A stretch of 40,719 nucleotides of DNA from Ideonella azotifigens (GTDB lineage Bacteria > Pseudomonadota > Gammaproteobacteria > Burkholderiales > Burkholderiaceae_C), in contig NZ_VIDT01000002.1 in the NCBI RefSeq assembly GCF_006519715.1, forward strand, positions 1 through 40,719, written 5' to 3'. Positions 1 to 8,281 of the stretch are shown here, one piece after another (within the stretch, counting starts at the first letter, position 1; each line of letters starts with the position of its first letter). A model generated the notes under the pieces. It saw nothing but the letters and a program-made list of their open reading frames with translations. It did not search any database and had not been told where the DNA came from. The position numbers and the translations under genes were made by a program.

Positions 1-336
1 CGCGGCCAGCGCGTTCAGGATGTCCTGCCGGCTGCAGCCGCAGGGGTAGGCCAGGCCGGCGGTCACCAGTTGCTGCAGCGCCGCCGCATAAGCCTCGCCA
101 CGGCGCGACTGCCACCACACCTGGCCATCCGGCAACAGCCTGCAGGCCGCCAGTTGGGCCAGGATGGCCTCGCCTGCACCCGCGATGCAGCGCGGCGTGT
201 CCACATCTTCGATGCGCACGCGCCACTGGCCGCCATGTGCGCGTGCGTCCAGCCAGCTGGCCAGCGCGGCCACCAGCGAACCGGCGTGCAGCAGGCCGGT
301 GGGTGAGGGCGCAAAGCGACCGATGTAGCCCGACAT
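1..336 (-). CDS. gluQ: Glutamyl-Q tRNA(Asp) synthetase, 3' part cut by the window edge
   Basis: This minus-strand reading frame starts at ATG 336-334 and stays open to base 1, giving 112 codons without a stop. The N-terminus contains the Rossmann signature [14 protein letters not shown], in which HAGS is the HIGH-type motif. RIEDVDTPR follows near residue 45. Near residue 100 there is a Cys-x-Cys pair (YPCGCSR), the start of the zinc-binding insertion. These features match GluQ (YadB), a truncated GluRS paralogue that glutamylates queuosine in the tRNA(Asp) anticodon and lacks the anticodon-binding domain. The KMSKS-like region and C-terminus lie outside the window. The LysR gene lies immediately upstream on the same strand, and its stop is only 2 nt from this ATG, so the two may be co-transcribed. 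Confidence 0.9.
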   Translation of the reverse strand, partial: MSGYIGRFAPSPTGLLHAGSLVAALASWLDARAHGGQWRVRIEDVDTPRCIAGAGEAILAQLAACRLLPDGQVWWQSRRGEAYAAALQQLVTAGLAYPCGCSRQDILNALAA

Positions 337-338
337 GT

Positions 339-1388
339 TCAATCCACGTCGGAAACCAGGCCGCTTTGCGGATTGAGCAGCGCATGCCGAGTGGCAGGGC
401 TCTCCAGCTGCTGCAGCCACCACTGCAAGGCCAGCCCCTGCGGCGCCTTGCGCGGCTGGGTGACCGACGCCGCGCGCCAGGCGTAGGCCATGGTCGCCAC
501 GCGCTGCTGGCGCTGCACCTGCTTGACGACCAGCCGGCCCAGGCGGATGTGGTCGCGCACGAGCGGCTCGGGCACGAAGCCGCAGCCCAGGCAGCGCAGC
601 TGGGCCTCGATCTTGGTGTGCATGGTGGGCACGGTCAGCACGTCCTGGCCGGGCAGCAGGTTGACCGTCATGGGCGACAGGCGTTGGGCCGAGTCGGCCA
701 CGGCGACCGCGCGGTGGCGCAGCAACTCGGCGTCGTCAATGGGGCCGTCGAAAGTGGCCAGCGGGTGATGCGGCGCGACCGCGAAGACAAACGCCATGTC
801 GCCCAGCGGCCTTAGTTCGATGCCCGAGGCCAGCACGCTGTCGCCCGGCACGCCAATCGCCAGGTCCGCCTGGCCCGACACCAGCGCCTCCCAGGTGCCA
901 GCCAGCACCTCGGTGCGCAGCCGCAGCCGCGTGCCTGGGCCGTCCTGGCCGCCGTTGGGGCGCATGGCGTAGAAGGCTTCGCACAGCTCCAGGATGGTCA
1001 GCCGGGACAGCACGCCGTCGACCGCGATCGTCAACTGGGTTTCCCAGCCGGTGGATACGCGGCGCACCCGGTTGGCCACCGCGTCCATCTGCGCAAGCAG
1101 TCGCCGGCCTTCCTGCAGCAGTTCCTCGCCAGCGGCGGTGAGCTGGGCCTGGCGCGAGCGGCGGTCGAACAGCAGCACGTCCAGCGCGTCTTCCAGCTGG
1201 CGCACGCTGTAGGTCAGCGCCGAAGGCACCTTGCCCAGCTCGCGCGCTGCAGCGGCAAAGCTGCCGGTGCGGGCGATGGTGTCCATCATCGACAAGGCGT
1301 CGGGCGTGAGGGCTTGGCGGCGGTCTGTCATGGCGGCGGCGTTTTGGGGAGGCGTAAAGACTGAATGCAGAAGCGCTTGGGCATTCAT
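339..1388 (-). CDS. LysR-family transcriptional regulator
   Basis: The protein has an N-terminal winged helix-turn-helix. Its core, [20 protein letters not shown], is followed by the recognition-helix region ([15 protein letters not shown]) and the wing ([20 protein letters not shown]). An effector-binding domain occupies the rest, and the total length of about 300-350 aa is usual for the family. The first Met gives 349 aa. A Met 19 codons later (position 1331) gives a more family-typical N-terminus. Neither has a convincing ribosome binding site, so the start is uncertain. The gene is divergent from a pirin gene, and LysR regulators commonly control a divergent neighbour, so pirin is the likely target. 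The effector is unknown. Confidence 0.88.
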   Translation of the reverse strand: MNAQALLHSVFTPPQNAAAMTDRRQALTPDALSMMDTIARTGSFAAAARELGKVPSALTYSVRQLEDALDVLLFDRRSRQAQLTAAGEELLQEGRRLLAQMDAVANRVRRVSTGWETQLTIAVDGVLSRLTILELCEAFYAMRPNGGQDGPGTRLRLRTEVLAGTWEALVSGQADLAIGVPGDSVLASGIELRPLGDMAFVFAVAPHHPLATFDGPIDDAELLRHRAVAVADSAQRLSPMTVNLLPGQDVLTVPTMHTKIEAQLRCLGCGFVPEPLVRDHIRLGRLVVKQVQRQQRVATMAYAWRAASVTQPRKAPQGLALQWWLQQLESPATRHALLNPQSGLVSDVD

Positions 1389-1393
1389 CTTAT

Positions 1394-1410
1394 TTGAAAG
1401 CTCGCTTCAA
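1394..1410. promoter_or_regulatory. Palindrome TTGAA-N7-TTCAA between the lysR and pirin genes
   Basis: A 5-bp perfect inverted repeat with a 7-bp spacer lies just upstream of the LysR ATG at 1388, in the 120-bp divergent intergenic region. Its position suits an autoregulatory LysR operator. The strict T-N11-A spacing of the classical LysR box is not met, so the assignment is an inference. Confidence 0.35.
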
Positions 1411-1508
1411 GCCACCGCCGCCGCACAAGAGGGTCCCAGACCTACATTGGATTCACCGCGACGCAAGGCCTTTCGCCTCCACCGCCGCTTCACACGGAGA
1501 TGCTCACC

Positions 1509-2210
1509 ATGATCACCCTGCGCAAGTCTGAAGACCGCGGCTATGCCGACCACGGCTGGCTGAAGAGCTTCCACACCTTCTCCTTTGCCGACTATCACGA
1601 CCCGGCCCACATGGGCTTTGGCAACCTGCGTGTCATCAACGAAGACCGCATTGCCCCGGGCACCGGCTTCGGCACCCATGGCCACCGCGACATGGAAATC
1701 GTCAGCTACGTGCTGGAAGGCGGCCTGGGCCACAAGGACAGCCTGGGCACCGGCGCCACCATCCAGCCTGGCGAAGTGCAACGCATGACGGCCGGCACCG
1801 GCGTGCGCCACAGCGAGTTCAACCACGCCGAAGGCCAGACCACGCACTTCATGCAGATCTGGCTGCTGCCCAAGGCCGCAGGCCTGGCACCGGGCTACGA
1901 GCAGAAGGCTTTCAGCACCGAGGAAAAGCGCGGCAAGCTGCGCCTGGTGGCCTCGCCGGACGGCCGCGACGGGGCGGTGACGCTGAACGCCGACGCCGCG
2001 ATCCGCGCCGGTCTGTTCGACGGTGACGAATCGGCCGAGCTGGCGCTGAACCCGGCCCGCAAGACCTGGGTGCACCTGGCCCGCGGCAAGCTGACGGTCA
2101 ACGGCCAGCAGCTCTCGGCGGGCGACGCCCTGGCGCTGACCGGCGAGCACCAGCTGGAGATCAGCGGCGGGCAGGGCGCCGAGGTGCTGGTGTTCGACCT
2201 GGCAGCCTGA
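1509..2210 (+). CDS. Pirin family protein
   Basis: This bicupin protein has an N-terminal cupin carrying the pirin metal ligands His57, His59, His101 and Glu103 (THGHRDME and VRHSEFN). Members bind iron and act as quercetinase-like enzymes or as redox-sensing cofactors, and the exact substrate here is unknown. I chose the second ATG at 1509, not the one at 1500. GGAG at 1495-1498 sits 10 nt before ATG 1509 but only 1 nt before ATG 1500, too close to serve it. MITLRKSEDRG is also the usual family start. The 233-aa length is normal. The divergent LysR gene is the probable regulator. Confidence 0.9.
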   Translation: MITLRKSEDRGYADHGWLKSFHTFSFADYHDPAHMGFGNLRVINEDRIAPGTGFGTHGHRDMEIVSYVLEGGLGHKDSLGTGATIQPGEVQRMTAGTGVRHSEFNHAEGQTTHFMQIWLLPKAAGLAPGYEQKAFSTEEKRGKLRLVASPDGRDGAVTLNADAAIRAGLFDGDESAELALNPARKTWVHLARGKLTVNGQQLSAGDALALTGEHQLEISGGQGAEVLVFDLAA

Positions 2211-2356
2211 TCGCCTGAGCGCGGGCAACGGCGGCCCTGATGTCGCCAGGCAACAAACGCATCTGCATGTTGCCGGGCGACCGGAAACACCTGCTGCCGC
2301 CCGGACCAAGCATGAGAATCCGGCTTTCGCCCCGCTGAGGGGTTGCCGGAGACCTC

Positions 2357-3595
2357 ATGCCCCCGCTGCGTCGCTCGTCACTCGTCCTCTTTGCTGCCCT
2401 GGCGGGCGCTGCCGCCCACGCCGGCAACCTGCCCGCCGGCTACGCCAAGTGCGCCACCGAAGGCCAGACCTGCAGCTTCAAGGGCGCCCGCCAGGTCGCC
2501 TATGGGGCGGCCGGCAAGTTCGCCTACGGCACCTACGTGGGTGGCGTGGCCTGCACGCTGGCCAGCTTCGGCGGCGTGGATCCGAACCCTGCCAAGCCCG
2601 CCAAGGTCTGCTCCTACAACAAGCAGAAGATCAACACCAGCAGCCCGGTGCCGGCCTACCGCGGCGTGAGCCTGGCCGGCGCCGAGTTCGGGGCGGACCC
2701 GTGGGGTGGCGGCTCGCTGCCCGGCACCTACGGCGTCAACTACACCTACCCGACGCAGGGCGAGGTCGGCTACTTCGCCGGCAAGCAGATGAACACGGTA
2801 CGGTTGCCATTCCGATGGGAGCGGCTGCAGCCCACGCTGAATGCCGCGTTCGACAGCGCCGAGTGGGGCCGGCTCAACGGCTTCGTGGCCGCCGCCACCG
2901 CCAGCGGCGTCACCGTGGTGCTGGACCCGCACAACTACGCCCGCTACTACAGCAACGTCGTCGGCGCCGGCGTGTCCAATGCCGCTTTTGCCGACCTCTG
3001 GTCGCGCCTGGCCACTGCCTACAAGGGCAACGACAAGGTCGTGTTTGCGCTGATGAACGAGCCGCACGACATGCCCACCGAGCAATGGCTGGGCGCGGCC
3101 AATGCCGCCATCGCGGCGATCCGCGCAGCCGGTGCCGGCAACCTGATCCTCGTACCCGGCAACGGCTGGACCGGCGGCCACAGCTGGAGCGACACCTGGT
3201 ACGGCACGTCCAACGCCACCGTGATGCTTGGCGTGGTGGACCCGGCGGACCGCTACGCCTATGAGGTGCACCAGTACCTGGACAGCGACAGTTCCGGCAA
3301 TTCGGCCAACTGCGTCAGCACCACCATTGGCGTCGAGCGCCTGAGCGGTTTCACCGCCTGGCTGCGCAGCCACGGCAAGCGCGGCTTCCTCGGCGAATTC
3401 GCCGGTGGCAACAACGCCACCTGCCAGGCCGCCGTCACCGGCATGCTGGACCACCTCGGCGCCAACCGCGACGTGTGGAATGGCTGGACCTGGTGGGCGG
3501 CCGGCCCGTGGTGGGGCAGCTACATGTATTCCATCGAGCCGCAGAACGGCGTGGACGCGCCGCAGATGGGCTGGCTGACGCCTTACCTGCCTTGA
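2357..3595 (+). CDS. Secreted glycoside hydrolase family 5 (endoglucanase-like)
   Basis: The protein has a Sec signal peptide (residues 1-22, cleavage after AAAHA). A Cys-containing module follows at about residues 25-100, of the form CAxEGxxCxFxGxxxVxYG, which accompanies many secreted polysaccharide hydrolases. From about residue 105 there is a GH5 TIM barrel. The acid/base is Glu235 (ALMNEPHD) and the nucleophile is Glu347 (LGEFAGG). The sequence pattern is closest to the fungal-EGII-like cellulase branch (GH5_5), so beta-1,4-glucan hydrolysis outside the cell is likely. GGAG 5 nt before the ATG supports the start. The gene stands alone, with no other cellulolytic genes visible. Confidence 0.88.
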   Translation: MPPLRRSSLVLFAALAGAAAHAGNLPAGYAKCATEGQTCSFKGARQVAYGAAGKFAYGTYVGGVACTLASFGGVDPNPAKPAKVCSYNKQKINTSSPVPAYRGVSLAGAEFGADPWGGGSLPGTYGVNYTYPTQGEVGYFAGKQMNTVRLPFRWERLQPTLNAAFDSAEWGRLNGFVAAATASGVTVVLDPHNYARYYSNVVGAGVSNAAFADLWSRLATAYKGNDKVVFALMNEPHDMPTEQWLGAANAAIAAIRAAGAGNLILVPGNGWTGGHSWSDTWYGTSNATVMLGVVDPADRYAYEVHQYLDSDSSGNSANCVSTTIGVERLSGFTAWLRSHGKRGFLGEFAGGNNATCQAAVTGMLDHLGANRDVWNGWTWWAAGPWWGSYMYSIEPQNGVDAPQMGWLTPYLP

Positions 3596-3619
3596 CGGCA
3601 GGCTGAAGAAGCGGTGGCT

Positions 3620-3637
3620 GCCCGGTAAAGTCCGGGC
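3620..3637 (+). other. Small hairpin directly before the DUF599 start codon
   Basis: GCCCGG and CCGGGC form a 6-bp stem around the loop TAAAGT. The stem ends 2 nt before the ATG at 3640 and encloses the only ribosome-binding-like bases. It may modulate translation. There is no U-tract, so it is not an intrinsic terminator. Confidence 0.3.
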
Positions 3638-3639
3638 CC

Positions 3640-4350
3640 ATGAGAACTTCGCTGTTGGATGCGCTGAGCCTGCTGTCCGGGCTCGACTGGCTGGCCCTGC
3701 TGGTGTTCTTCGGCGGCTGGGCCGGCTACGCCAGCTTCGCCCGCCGCCGCGCCACCACCCGCGCCTCGGTGCTGGGCAGCACCAACCATGAGCGCCGGCT
3801 CTGGATGCGCCGCACCACGCAGCGCGAGAACCGCATCCTCGACGGCATGGTCACGCAAAGCATGTCCAGCAGCCCATCGTTTTTCGCGTCCACCACCATC
3901 CTGATCATTGGCGGCCTGTTGGCCGTGATCAGCGCAGGCGTGGAGCGCACCGAAGAACTGGTGCGCGACCTGCCGTTTGCCGCCCACACCAGCGCGCTGG
4001 TGCTGGAGATGAAGCTGGTGCTGCTGCTGGGCATCTTCATCTACGCCTTCTTCCGCTTCACCTGGAGCATCCGCCAGTACAGCTTCGGCGCCTTGCTCGT
4101 CGCCTCCGCCCCGCTGTTCGACGAACCCTGGACCGAAGCCGAACGCGACGCCTTCGCCGACCGCGCCGGCGGCGTCATGGCCCTGGCCGCCGAAGCCTTC
4201 AACGACGGCCTGCGCGGCTACTACATGGCCTTCGCCGTCGTCGGGTGGTTCTTCTCGCCGTGGATCTTCGTGGCCGCCACCGTCGGCGTCATCTGGGTGC
4301 TGTTCCGCCGGGAGTTCCATTCGGAGGTGCTGGCACTGCTGGCGAGGTAG
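3640..4350 (+). CDS. DUF599 family membrane protein
   Basis: This 236-aa protein has hydrophobic segments at about residues 15-30, 85-102, 125-145 and 200-225. The hallmark stretch reads NRILDGMVTQS...SPSFFASTTILIIGGL, with the conserved WMRRTTQREN upstream. The function of DUF599 is not established. It appears to be a single-gene unit after the GH5 gene, and the toxin-antitoxin pair begins about 100 bp later. Confidence 0.85.
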   Translation: MRTSLLDALSLLSGLDWLALLVFFGGWAGYASFARRRATTRASVLGSTNHERRLWMRRTTQRENRILDGMVTQSMSSSPSFFASTTILIIGGLLAVISAGVERTEELVRDLPFAAHTSALVLEMKLVLLLGIFIYAFFRFTWSIRQYSFGALLVASAPLFDEPWTEAERDAFADRAGGVMALAAEAFNDGLRGYYMAFAVVGWFFSPWIFVAATVGVIWVLFRREFHSEVLALLAR

Positions 4351-4413
4351 GGCCCGCTGGGGCTGATGGTTGCTGCACGCGACCACGCCTGGCCTCAGGG
4401 GGCAAAGAGGCGT

Positions 4414-4452
4414 ATTCTTACCGAATGGTGATCGATATTTACGGAGTAAGAA
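4414..4452. promoter_or_regulatory. Inverted repeat TTCTTAC / GTAAGAA in the vapBC leader
   Basis: TTCTTAC (4415-4421) and its exact complement GTAAGAA (4446-4452) bracket the region just before the antitoxin ATG. Inside it there is also an ATTC-N5-GAAT half-palindrome (4414-4426). AbrB- and VapB-type antitoxins usually repress their own promoter through such palindromes. The downstream arm overlaps the ribosome-binding region (GGAG 4443-4446). Confidence 0.4.
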
Positions 4453-4453
4453 A

Positions 4454-4666
4454 ATGACAGCTACCGCCACCTTGTCCAGCAAATTCCAGATTTCCATTCC
4501 CAAGGGCGTGCGCGAGGAACTGCACTGGCAGGCCGGGCAAGAGTTCGTGTTCATCCCCAAGGGCAAGGGGGTGCTGGTGATGCCCGTGCCGGAACTCGAA
4601 CAACTGGCTGGCATCGCCAAGGGCGCGCAGACAGACGGCTACCGCGACCGTGGGGATCGCTACTGA
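4454..4666 (+). CDS. vapB: AbrB/MazE-fold antitoxin
   Basis: This 70-aa protein is a SpoVT/AbrB swapped-hairpin DNA-binding domain. The core is TLSSKFQISIPKGVREEL, followed by GQEFVFIPKGKGVLVMPV. The short C-terminal tail would neutralise the toxin. An ATG preceded by GGAG at 7 nt fixes the start. Its stop TGA overlaps the ATG of the PIN toxin by one base, the usual translational coupling of toxin-antitoxin pairs. Confidence 0.85.
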   Translation: MTATATLSSKFQISIPKGVREELHWQAGQEFVFIPKGKGVLVMPVPELEQLAGIAKGAQTDGYRDRGDRY

Positions 4667-5052
4667 TGGCAGCCATGCGCGTGGTCGACACATCGGCATG
4701 GATCGAGTGGTTGATCGGCAGCACGCTCGGCAAGCAACTTGGCCAGCAGTTCCCCGACAAGTCGCAGTGCATCGTCCCCACCATCGTGCAGCTCGAACTG
4801 TCGAAGTGGCTGGTGCGCGAGCTCGGCGAAGAACAGTCGGATCAAGTGATCGCCTACACGCAGAAGTGTGTGGTCGTGCCGATGGACACCTCCATCGCCC
4901 TGCTCGCGGCAGACCTGCACCGCGAACACAAACTGGCTACCGCCGATGCCATCGTCTACGCAACGGCTCGGCACGCCGGCGCGGACTTGCTGACCTGTGA
5001 CGCGCATTTCGATGGCCTGCCCGAGGTGGTCTTGTTCTCGAAGTCGCCTTGA
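4666..5052 (+). CDS. vapC: VapC-family PIN-domain ribonuclease toxin
   Basis: This 128-aa PIN domain has the four acidic residues in order: Asp8 (RVVDTSAW), a Glu in VQLELSKW, an Asp in TADAIVYATA and an Asp in LLTCDAHF. The active site therefore looks intact. VapC toxins are Mg-dependent endoribonucleases that cut tRNA or rRNA and are inhibited by the cognate antitoxin. A second in-frame ATG at 4675 is an alternative start, but the stop/start overlap favours 4666. The RNA target cannot be read from the sequence. Confidence 0.88.
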   Translation: MAAMRVVDTSAWIEWLIGSTLGKQLGQQFPDKSQCIVPTIVQLELSKWLVRELGEEQSDQVIAYTQKCVVVPMDTSIALLAADLHREHKLATADAIVYATARHAGADLLTCDAHFDGLPEVVLFSKSP

Positions 5053-5061
5053 GCGCCAGCT

Positions 5062-5082
5062 GCTTGCGGCTGAAGTGCAAGC
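5062..5082. terminator. Possible bidirectional terminator between vapC and the VOC gene
   Basis: GCTTGC (5062-5067) pairs with GCAAGC (5077-5082) between two convergent genes. The stem is 6 bp, and only a weak CATTCCTT tract follows on the plus strand. Position favours a shared terminator and strength does not. Confidence 0.3.
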
Positions 5083-5109
5083 CATTCCTTGGGCACGGAA
5101 GCAGGTTCG

Positions 5110-5532
5110 TCAGAGCGACGAGAAGCTCGGGTTGAACGCCACTTCCCACAGGTGCCCGTCCGGATCCTGGAAGTAGCCGGCGTAGCCGCCGTAGAAGGTC
5201 GCCTGGGCCGGTTTCACGATGTTCGCGCCAGCGGCAGTTGCCTGGCCCATCACCGCGTCGACCTCTTCGTTCGAGCCCACGTTGTGCGCGAGGGAGATTT
5301 CCAGAGCACTCGTGGCCTGCTGCATTGGCAGCCCGCTGTCGGCCGCCATGCTCTTGCGCGGCCACAGGCCCAGCTTCAAGCCATTCTCCAGATCGAAGAA
5401 GGCCACCGCGCCATTCTCGATTTCCGTGCCGACGATGCCCTTGGTCGGCAATCCCAGCCCGTCCCGGTAAAACGCGACCGCCCGTTCCAGGTCCGAAACC
5501 CCGAGGGTCAGCAATGTGATGCTTGGCTTCAT
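5110..5532 (-). CDS. VOC family (glyoxalase/bleomycin-resistance fold) protein
   Basis: This 140-aa protein has the paired beta-alpha-beta-beta-beta modules of the vicinal oxygen chelate family. It opens with TLGVSDLERAVAFYRDGLG and ends with GYFQDPDGHLWEVAFNP, whose Glu is the usual metal ligand. The start is the ATG at 5532, because GGAGG lies 5 nt upstream. A longer frame to 5550 lacks a site. The substrate is not predictable. It is convergent with vapC. Confidence 0.88.
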   Translation of the reverse strand: MKPSITLLTLGVSDLERAVAFYRDGLGLPTKGIVGTEIENGAVAFFDLENGLKLGLWPRKSMAADSGLPMQQATSALEISLAHNVGSNEEVDAVMGQATAAGANIVKPAQATFYGGYAGYFQDPDGHLWEVAFNPSFSSL

Positions 5533-5798
5533 GTGCGCCTCCGAATCCACCAGATCTGACCGGCAGCAAACGGCACGCCCGCTCTGTCAGGAACGGGTTC
5601 AAACCATATGTCCCTGATGTCTTCACCGTCGTAGCCCATACACCCAGAGCGTGTCGCATCGCCAGCTGGCAGTGCGATTGCCAGCCGTGCCGGGCTCGGG
5701 CATCTCGTCCAGCTGCCAGCGAACGGCGCCGCACTGACAGTGCCTTCAAGTGTCGGTGGTCTCCTGTGCGGGGGTGAGCAACGCTGGTTTCGGCAGCT

Positions 5799-6260
5799 TT
5801 ACCGTGGCGGGTCTTTTACCGCGGCGAGTTGCAACTCGGGCGCAAATCCCAATTCACGCGCATAAACCTCGATCTGACTCAAGACCGAACGCCCAAGCTC
5901 GTTCTTGGGCGGCAAATGGACCAGCAGTACCAGTGGCGCCTTGTCGCGCTTCGCCTGTGGAAAGTTGGTGGTGAACTTTGGATCGTCGAGCCATTGCCGA
6001 TAGCCGCGCAGTTTTCGCTGCGCGCTGGGCTTGGTCAGGCCGTCTTCCAGCGGCCGGTCAATCACCAGCAACAGTTTGACCTGACCGGTGGCGTCATCGA
6101 CACGAACGTCGTCCACCTGTCGTCTGTCGTTGGCACCCAAACCGGCCGGCATTGCCGTCACGGAGATTGCAAGGAGCAGCGCGGCGAGTGGTGCAGTACG
6201 CAAAGCCAACTTTTCAGCCAACCTGTTGACCCTCTTGCCAAGCCAGGGCGAGTGCTTCAT
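5799..6260 (-). CDS. Small exported protein, possibly DUF6572-like
   Basis: A basic N-region and a hydrophobic stretch (TAPLAALLLAISVTAMPAG, about residues 23-41) suggest export or membrane anchoring. The remainder of about 110 aa has the outline DATGQVKLLLVIDRPL...KLRGYRQWLDD...VLLVHLPP...GFAPELQL. This resembles a small single-domain family I know as DUF6572, but the match is from memory and tentative. The first codons overlap the end of the GrpB-like gene by 47 nt, so the pair is translationally linked. ATGs at 6278 and 6287 are alternative starts, and none has a clear Shine-Dalgarno sequence. Confidence 0.55.
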   Translation of the reverse strand: MKHSPWLGKRVNRLAEKLALRTAPLAALLLAISVTAMPAGLGANDRRQVDDVRVDDATGQVKLLLVIDRPLEDGLTKPSAQRKLRGYRQWLDDPKFTTNFPQAKRDKAPLVLLVHLPPKNELGRSVLSQIEVYARELGFAPELQLAAVKDPPR

Positions 6261-6741
6261 GGTGTTTGACGAACGCATTCTTGCCATCCATATAACCCTG
6301 GATGTCGTCTGGAAAGCTGATCGCCAAGCGCTGTTTCAGAGCGCTGTAAGCTTGCGCCGCTTCGGCATGCGCGTTCATGTAGTCGCGAAAAGCAAGATGG
6401 CGGCTTGCGCCCTCGCTGCCGCGCTCGAATGCATGCACTTGATGCGTGCGAATACCGTCTGGTGAATTTTTTCGGAAATAGCGCCGGCCCGGAATGCCAA
6501 ATTCGCCCATCGCTTCGTAGCCCAGTGCCTGCATGGCCTGTGCGTTGTCGTCCACTGTGGCGAGACTGGGCACCGTCAGCAGCATGTCGATGATTGGCTT
6601 GGCGAAGACGCCGTGGATCGCGGTACTGCCAATGTGATGGACTTCGATGTCCAGATTGGCCAACGCAGCATGAATCTGTGCCGCCTCAGAATCAAACTCG
6701 ACGCGCCAATCTGGATTGGGCGGTAAGACGCGAACCTTCAT
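6214..6741 (-). CDS. GrpB/UPF0157 family protein (nucleotidyltransferase fold)
   Basis: This 175-aa protein has the family signature DIEVHHIGSTAIHGVFAKPIIDMLL, in which the GSTxxxxxxxKPIIDxL stretch matches a polymerase-beta-type nucleotidyltransferase core. It is followed by YFRKNSPDGIRTHQVHAFERGS and HLAFRDYMNAH. GrpB relatives occur alone or fused to dephospho-CoA kinase, and the true substrate is not established. Its ATG overlaps the stop of the upstream kinase gene by 4 nt (ATGA), so the two are co-translated. Confidence 0.88.
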   Translation of the reverse strand: MKVRVLPPNPDWRVEFDSEAAQIHAALANLDIEVHHIGSTAIHGVFAKPIIDMLLTVPSLATVDDNAQAMQALGYEAMGEFGIPGRRYFRKNSPDGIRTHQVHAFERGSEGASRHLAFRDYMNAHAEAAQAYSALKQRLAISFPDDIQGYMDGKNAFVKHHEALALAWQEGQQVG

Positions 6742-7262
6742 GGCTGGCGATCCGCCCCGTCGGACTGGTTCGCGCTCGGCGCATACTTCCGCACATTGAA
6801 GCCTTCATCCGGCAAAGGCGGCTGGAAATACGAGGTGACGAGGTTGAAGGTCGCCTCGTCCAGTTCGTGCGAGCCTTCCGGGCGTTCAACGTTGCGTTTG
6901 GCAATGCGCTGCAGGCACAGCTGGTTGCTGGCGTCCAGATGGTGCAAGGTGTGGGCGCAATTCGCCTGCTCGAAGATCGAGCGGAACCAGTTGCGCCCGT
7001 CCCGCGTATTCGCCGGAAAGTCCAGTACCACCGATTGCCTGGCCAACAGTTCCACCACCAGCGGCGCCACCACGAGCTTGATGCGTTTCGAGTACTTGAT
7101 GTAGTCCGCAAAAGTGGCGAGCTCGTCAGGAAAAAGCCGCGCCAGCCAGATGTCCTCGCGCAGCAGTACTGCGTCGTGTTGCCGCGCAAGCGATGCCGCC
7201 AAAGTGCTTTTCCCGGCCCCCGCCTTGCCGCACATGAAGTGCAATTCCTTCTTGCCGATCAT
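6738..7262 (-). CDS. P-loop kinase-like ATP-binding protein (AAA_33/zeta-like)
   Basis: A Walker A motif GKAGAGKST lies at residues 12-20, right at the N-terminus. It is followed by LLREDIWLARLF, then a Walker B-like VVLDFPAN and an RNVERP element, as in small ATP-dependent kinases of the zeta-toxin/AAA_33 group. The 174-aa length suits a stand-alone kinase. It is the first gene of the operon with the GrpB-like gene and the small exported protein. The start is taken at 7262 (MIGKKELHF). A longer frame reaches 7295, and neither has a strong ribosome-binding site. A kinase paired with a nucleotidyltransferase-fold protein suggests a small-molecule modification pair, which is inference. Confidence 0.8.
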   Translation of the reverse strand: MIGKKELHFMCGKAGAGKSTLAASLARQHDAVLLREDIWLARLFPDELATFADYIKYSKRIKLVVAPLVVELLARQSVVLDFPANTRDGRNWFRSIFEQANCAHTLHHLDASNQLCLQRIAKRNVERPEGSHELDEATFNLVTSYFQPPLPDEGFNVRKYAPSANQSDGADRQP

Positions 7263-7467
7263 TTCGTGTTCACGGGGATTTGCTATTGAATTCAATCATT
7301 GTGGATGATAATGGGACGCTTGATCTAAGCTCTGCCCAATAATTTTCTTGCAAATTTCAAACAGCGGATTCCATAAGAATCAACAACTTAGCGAAATATA
7401 CACGATAGAAAAACTCTTCGAAAAGCCTGGACCTTGGTTTCGCCGCGGCGCCTGATCTTCTCTACTC

Positions 7468-7505
7468 GTGCCTGATCCACAAACCTATCTATGTGCATCA
7501 GGCAC
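7468..7505. promoter_or_regulatory. 9-bp inverted repeat GTGCCTGAT / ATCAGGCAC upstream of the PLD-like gene
   Basis: Perfect 9-bp arms at 7468-7476 and 7497-7505 flank 20 nt. A further GCCTGATC copy in direct orientation occurs at about 7450. The set lies 65-120 bp upstream of the PLD-like ATG in a 275-bp, AT-rich divergent region, which also contains the 12-bp palindrome ATTGAATTCAAT (7285-7296) near the kinase gene. The layout fits an operator cluster, and the binder is unknown. Confidence 0.4.
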
Positions 7506-7570
7506 AATGAGGCGATCTCATTTACGATCTCCCACTACCGCCTGCCTTCCACAACGCACACAACGTAAAC

Positions 7571-8281
7571 ATGCCAAACCTTAGTCGCGAACAGTTGCTC
7601 TCAGAAATTGAGGATTTGCTGAGAACAATGCCTGAACGGTCAAAGCTGAGACACCCGCTTGAAGAAAACTACTCGTGGTTTGGGCGGGCGCTTGCATTGG
7701 TGGCTCAATGGGATGAGGCGCAATCGCTTGTCCTTAACGGGTACATTAATTCGTTGGCATCGCCTACCGGAGACCTTTACATGGCTCTTGCGGGAATGAT
7801 GACAATTATCAACCAAGCGAGGTTCGATCTGCGGATGAGGACTACCGGTCCGCTATCTGTTGTGGTAGGTGGTGGGAATGTTTTCGATTATTTTGATGAG
7901 CTCAGGAAAATAATTGAAGAGGCCAAAGCAAGTCTATTTTTTGTTGATCCCTATCTCGATGCTGAGTTTGTTTCCAGATACGCTCCTCATATCAAGTCGG
8001 GAGTCAGCGTCCGTCTTCTTGCAAATAAGACAATTCAATCCCTCCTCCCGGCGGTACAAGCCTTTTCTCAGCAAAGTAAATTAGCTATTGAAGTGCGTTC
8101 CACAGCGCAACTACACGACCGCTTTCTCTTCGTTGACAACGCTAACTGCTATCAATCCGGAGCATCATTTAAAGATGGCGCAAAGAAGGCGCCGACGACA
8201 CTTACGCAAATAGCGGATGCATTCATTCCTGTGAGGGATACATTCGAGCAGCTTTGGAAGTCCGCCTCCGTGCACATATGA
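7571..8281 (+). CDS. Phospholipase D-fold hypothetical protein
   Basis: This 236-aa protein has an all-alpha N-terminal half of about 110 residues. A single PLD-like domain follows: SLFFVDPYLDAEFV, VSVRLLANK, then LHDRFLFVDNANCYQSGASFKDG, with His182 and Asp188 in the place of the HxK(x4)D motif (HDR in place of HxK). One HKD-type half suggests a dimeric active site or a degenerate enzyme. Related proteins usually sit in genomic islands and are sometimes linked to defence. No partner nuclease or helicase is adjacent here. Codon use is clearly lower in GC than the flanks, pointing to transfer. Confidence 0.7.
   Translation: MPNLSREQLLSEIEDLLRTMPERSKLRHPLEENYSWFGRALALVAQWDEAQSLVLNGYINSLASPTGDLYMALAGMMTIINQARFDLRMRTTGPLSVVVGGGNVFDYFDELRKIIEEAKASLFFVDPYLDAEFVSRYAPHIKSGVSVRLLANKTIQSLLPAVQAFSQQSKLAIEVRSTAQLHDRFLFVDNANCYQSGASFKDGAKKAPTTLTQIADAFIPVRDTFEQLWKSASVHI

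Noticed and set aside
2343-3454. Overlapping frames on both strands across the GH5 gene
   Set aside because: They are high-GC shadows, and the GH5 frame has a signal peptide, catalytic residues and a ribosome-binding site.
5570-5620. tRNA-like T-arm (GGGTTCAAACC)
   Set aside because: No acceptor stem, D-arm or anticodon arm can be built around it.
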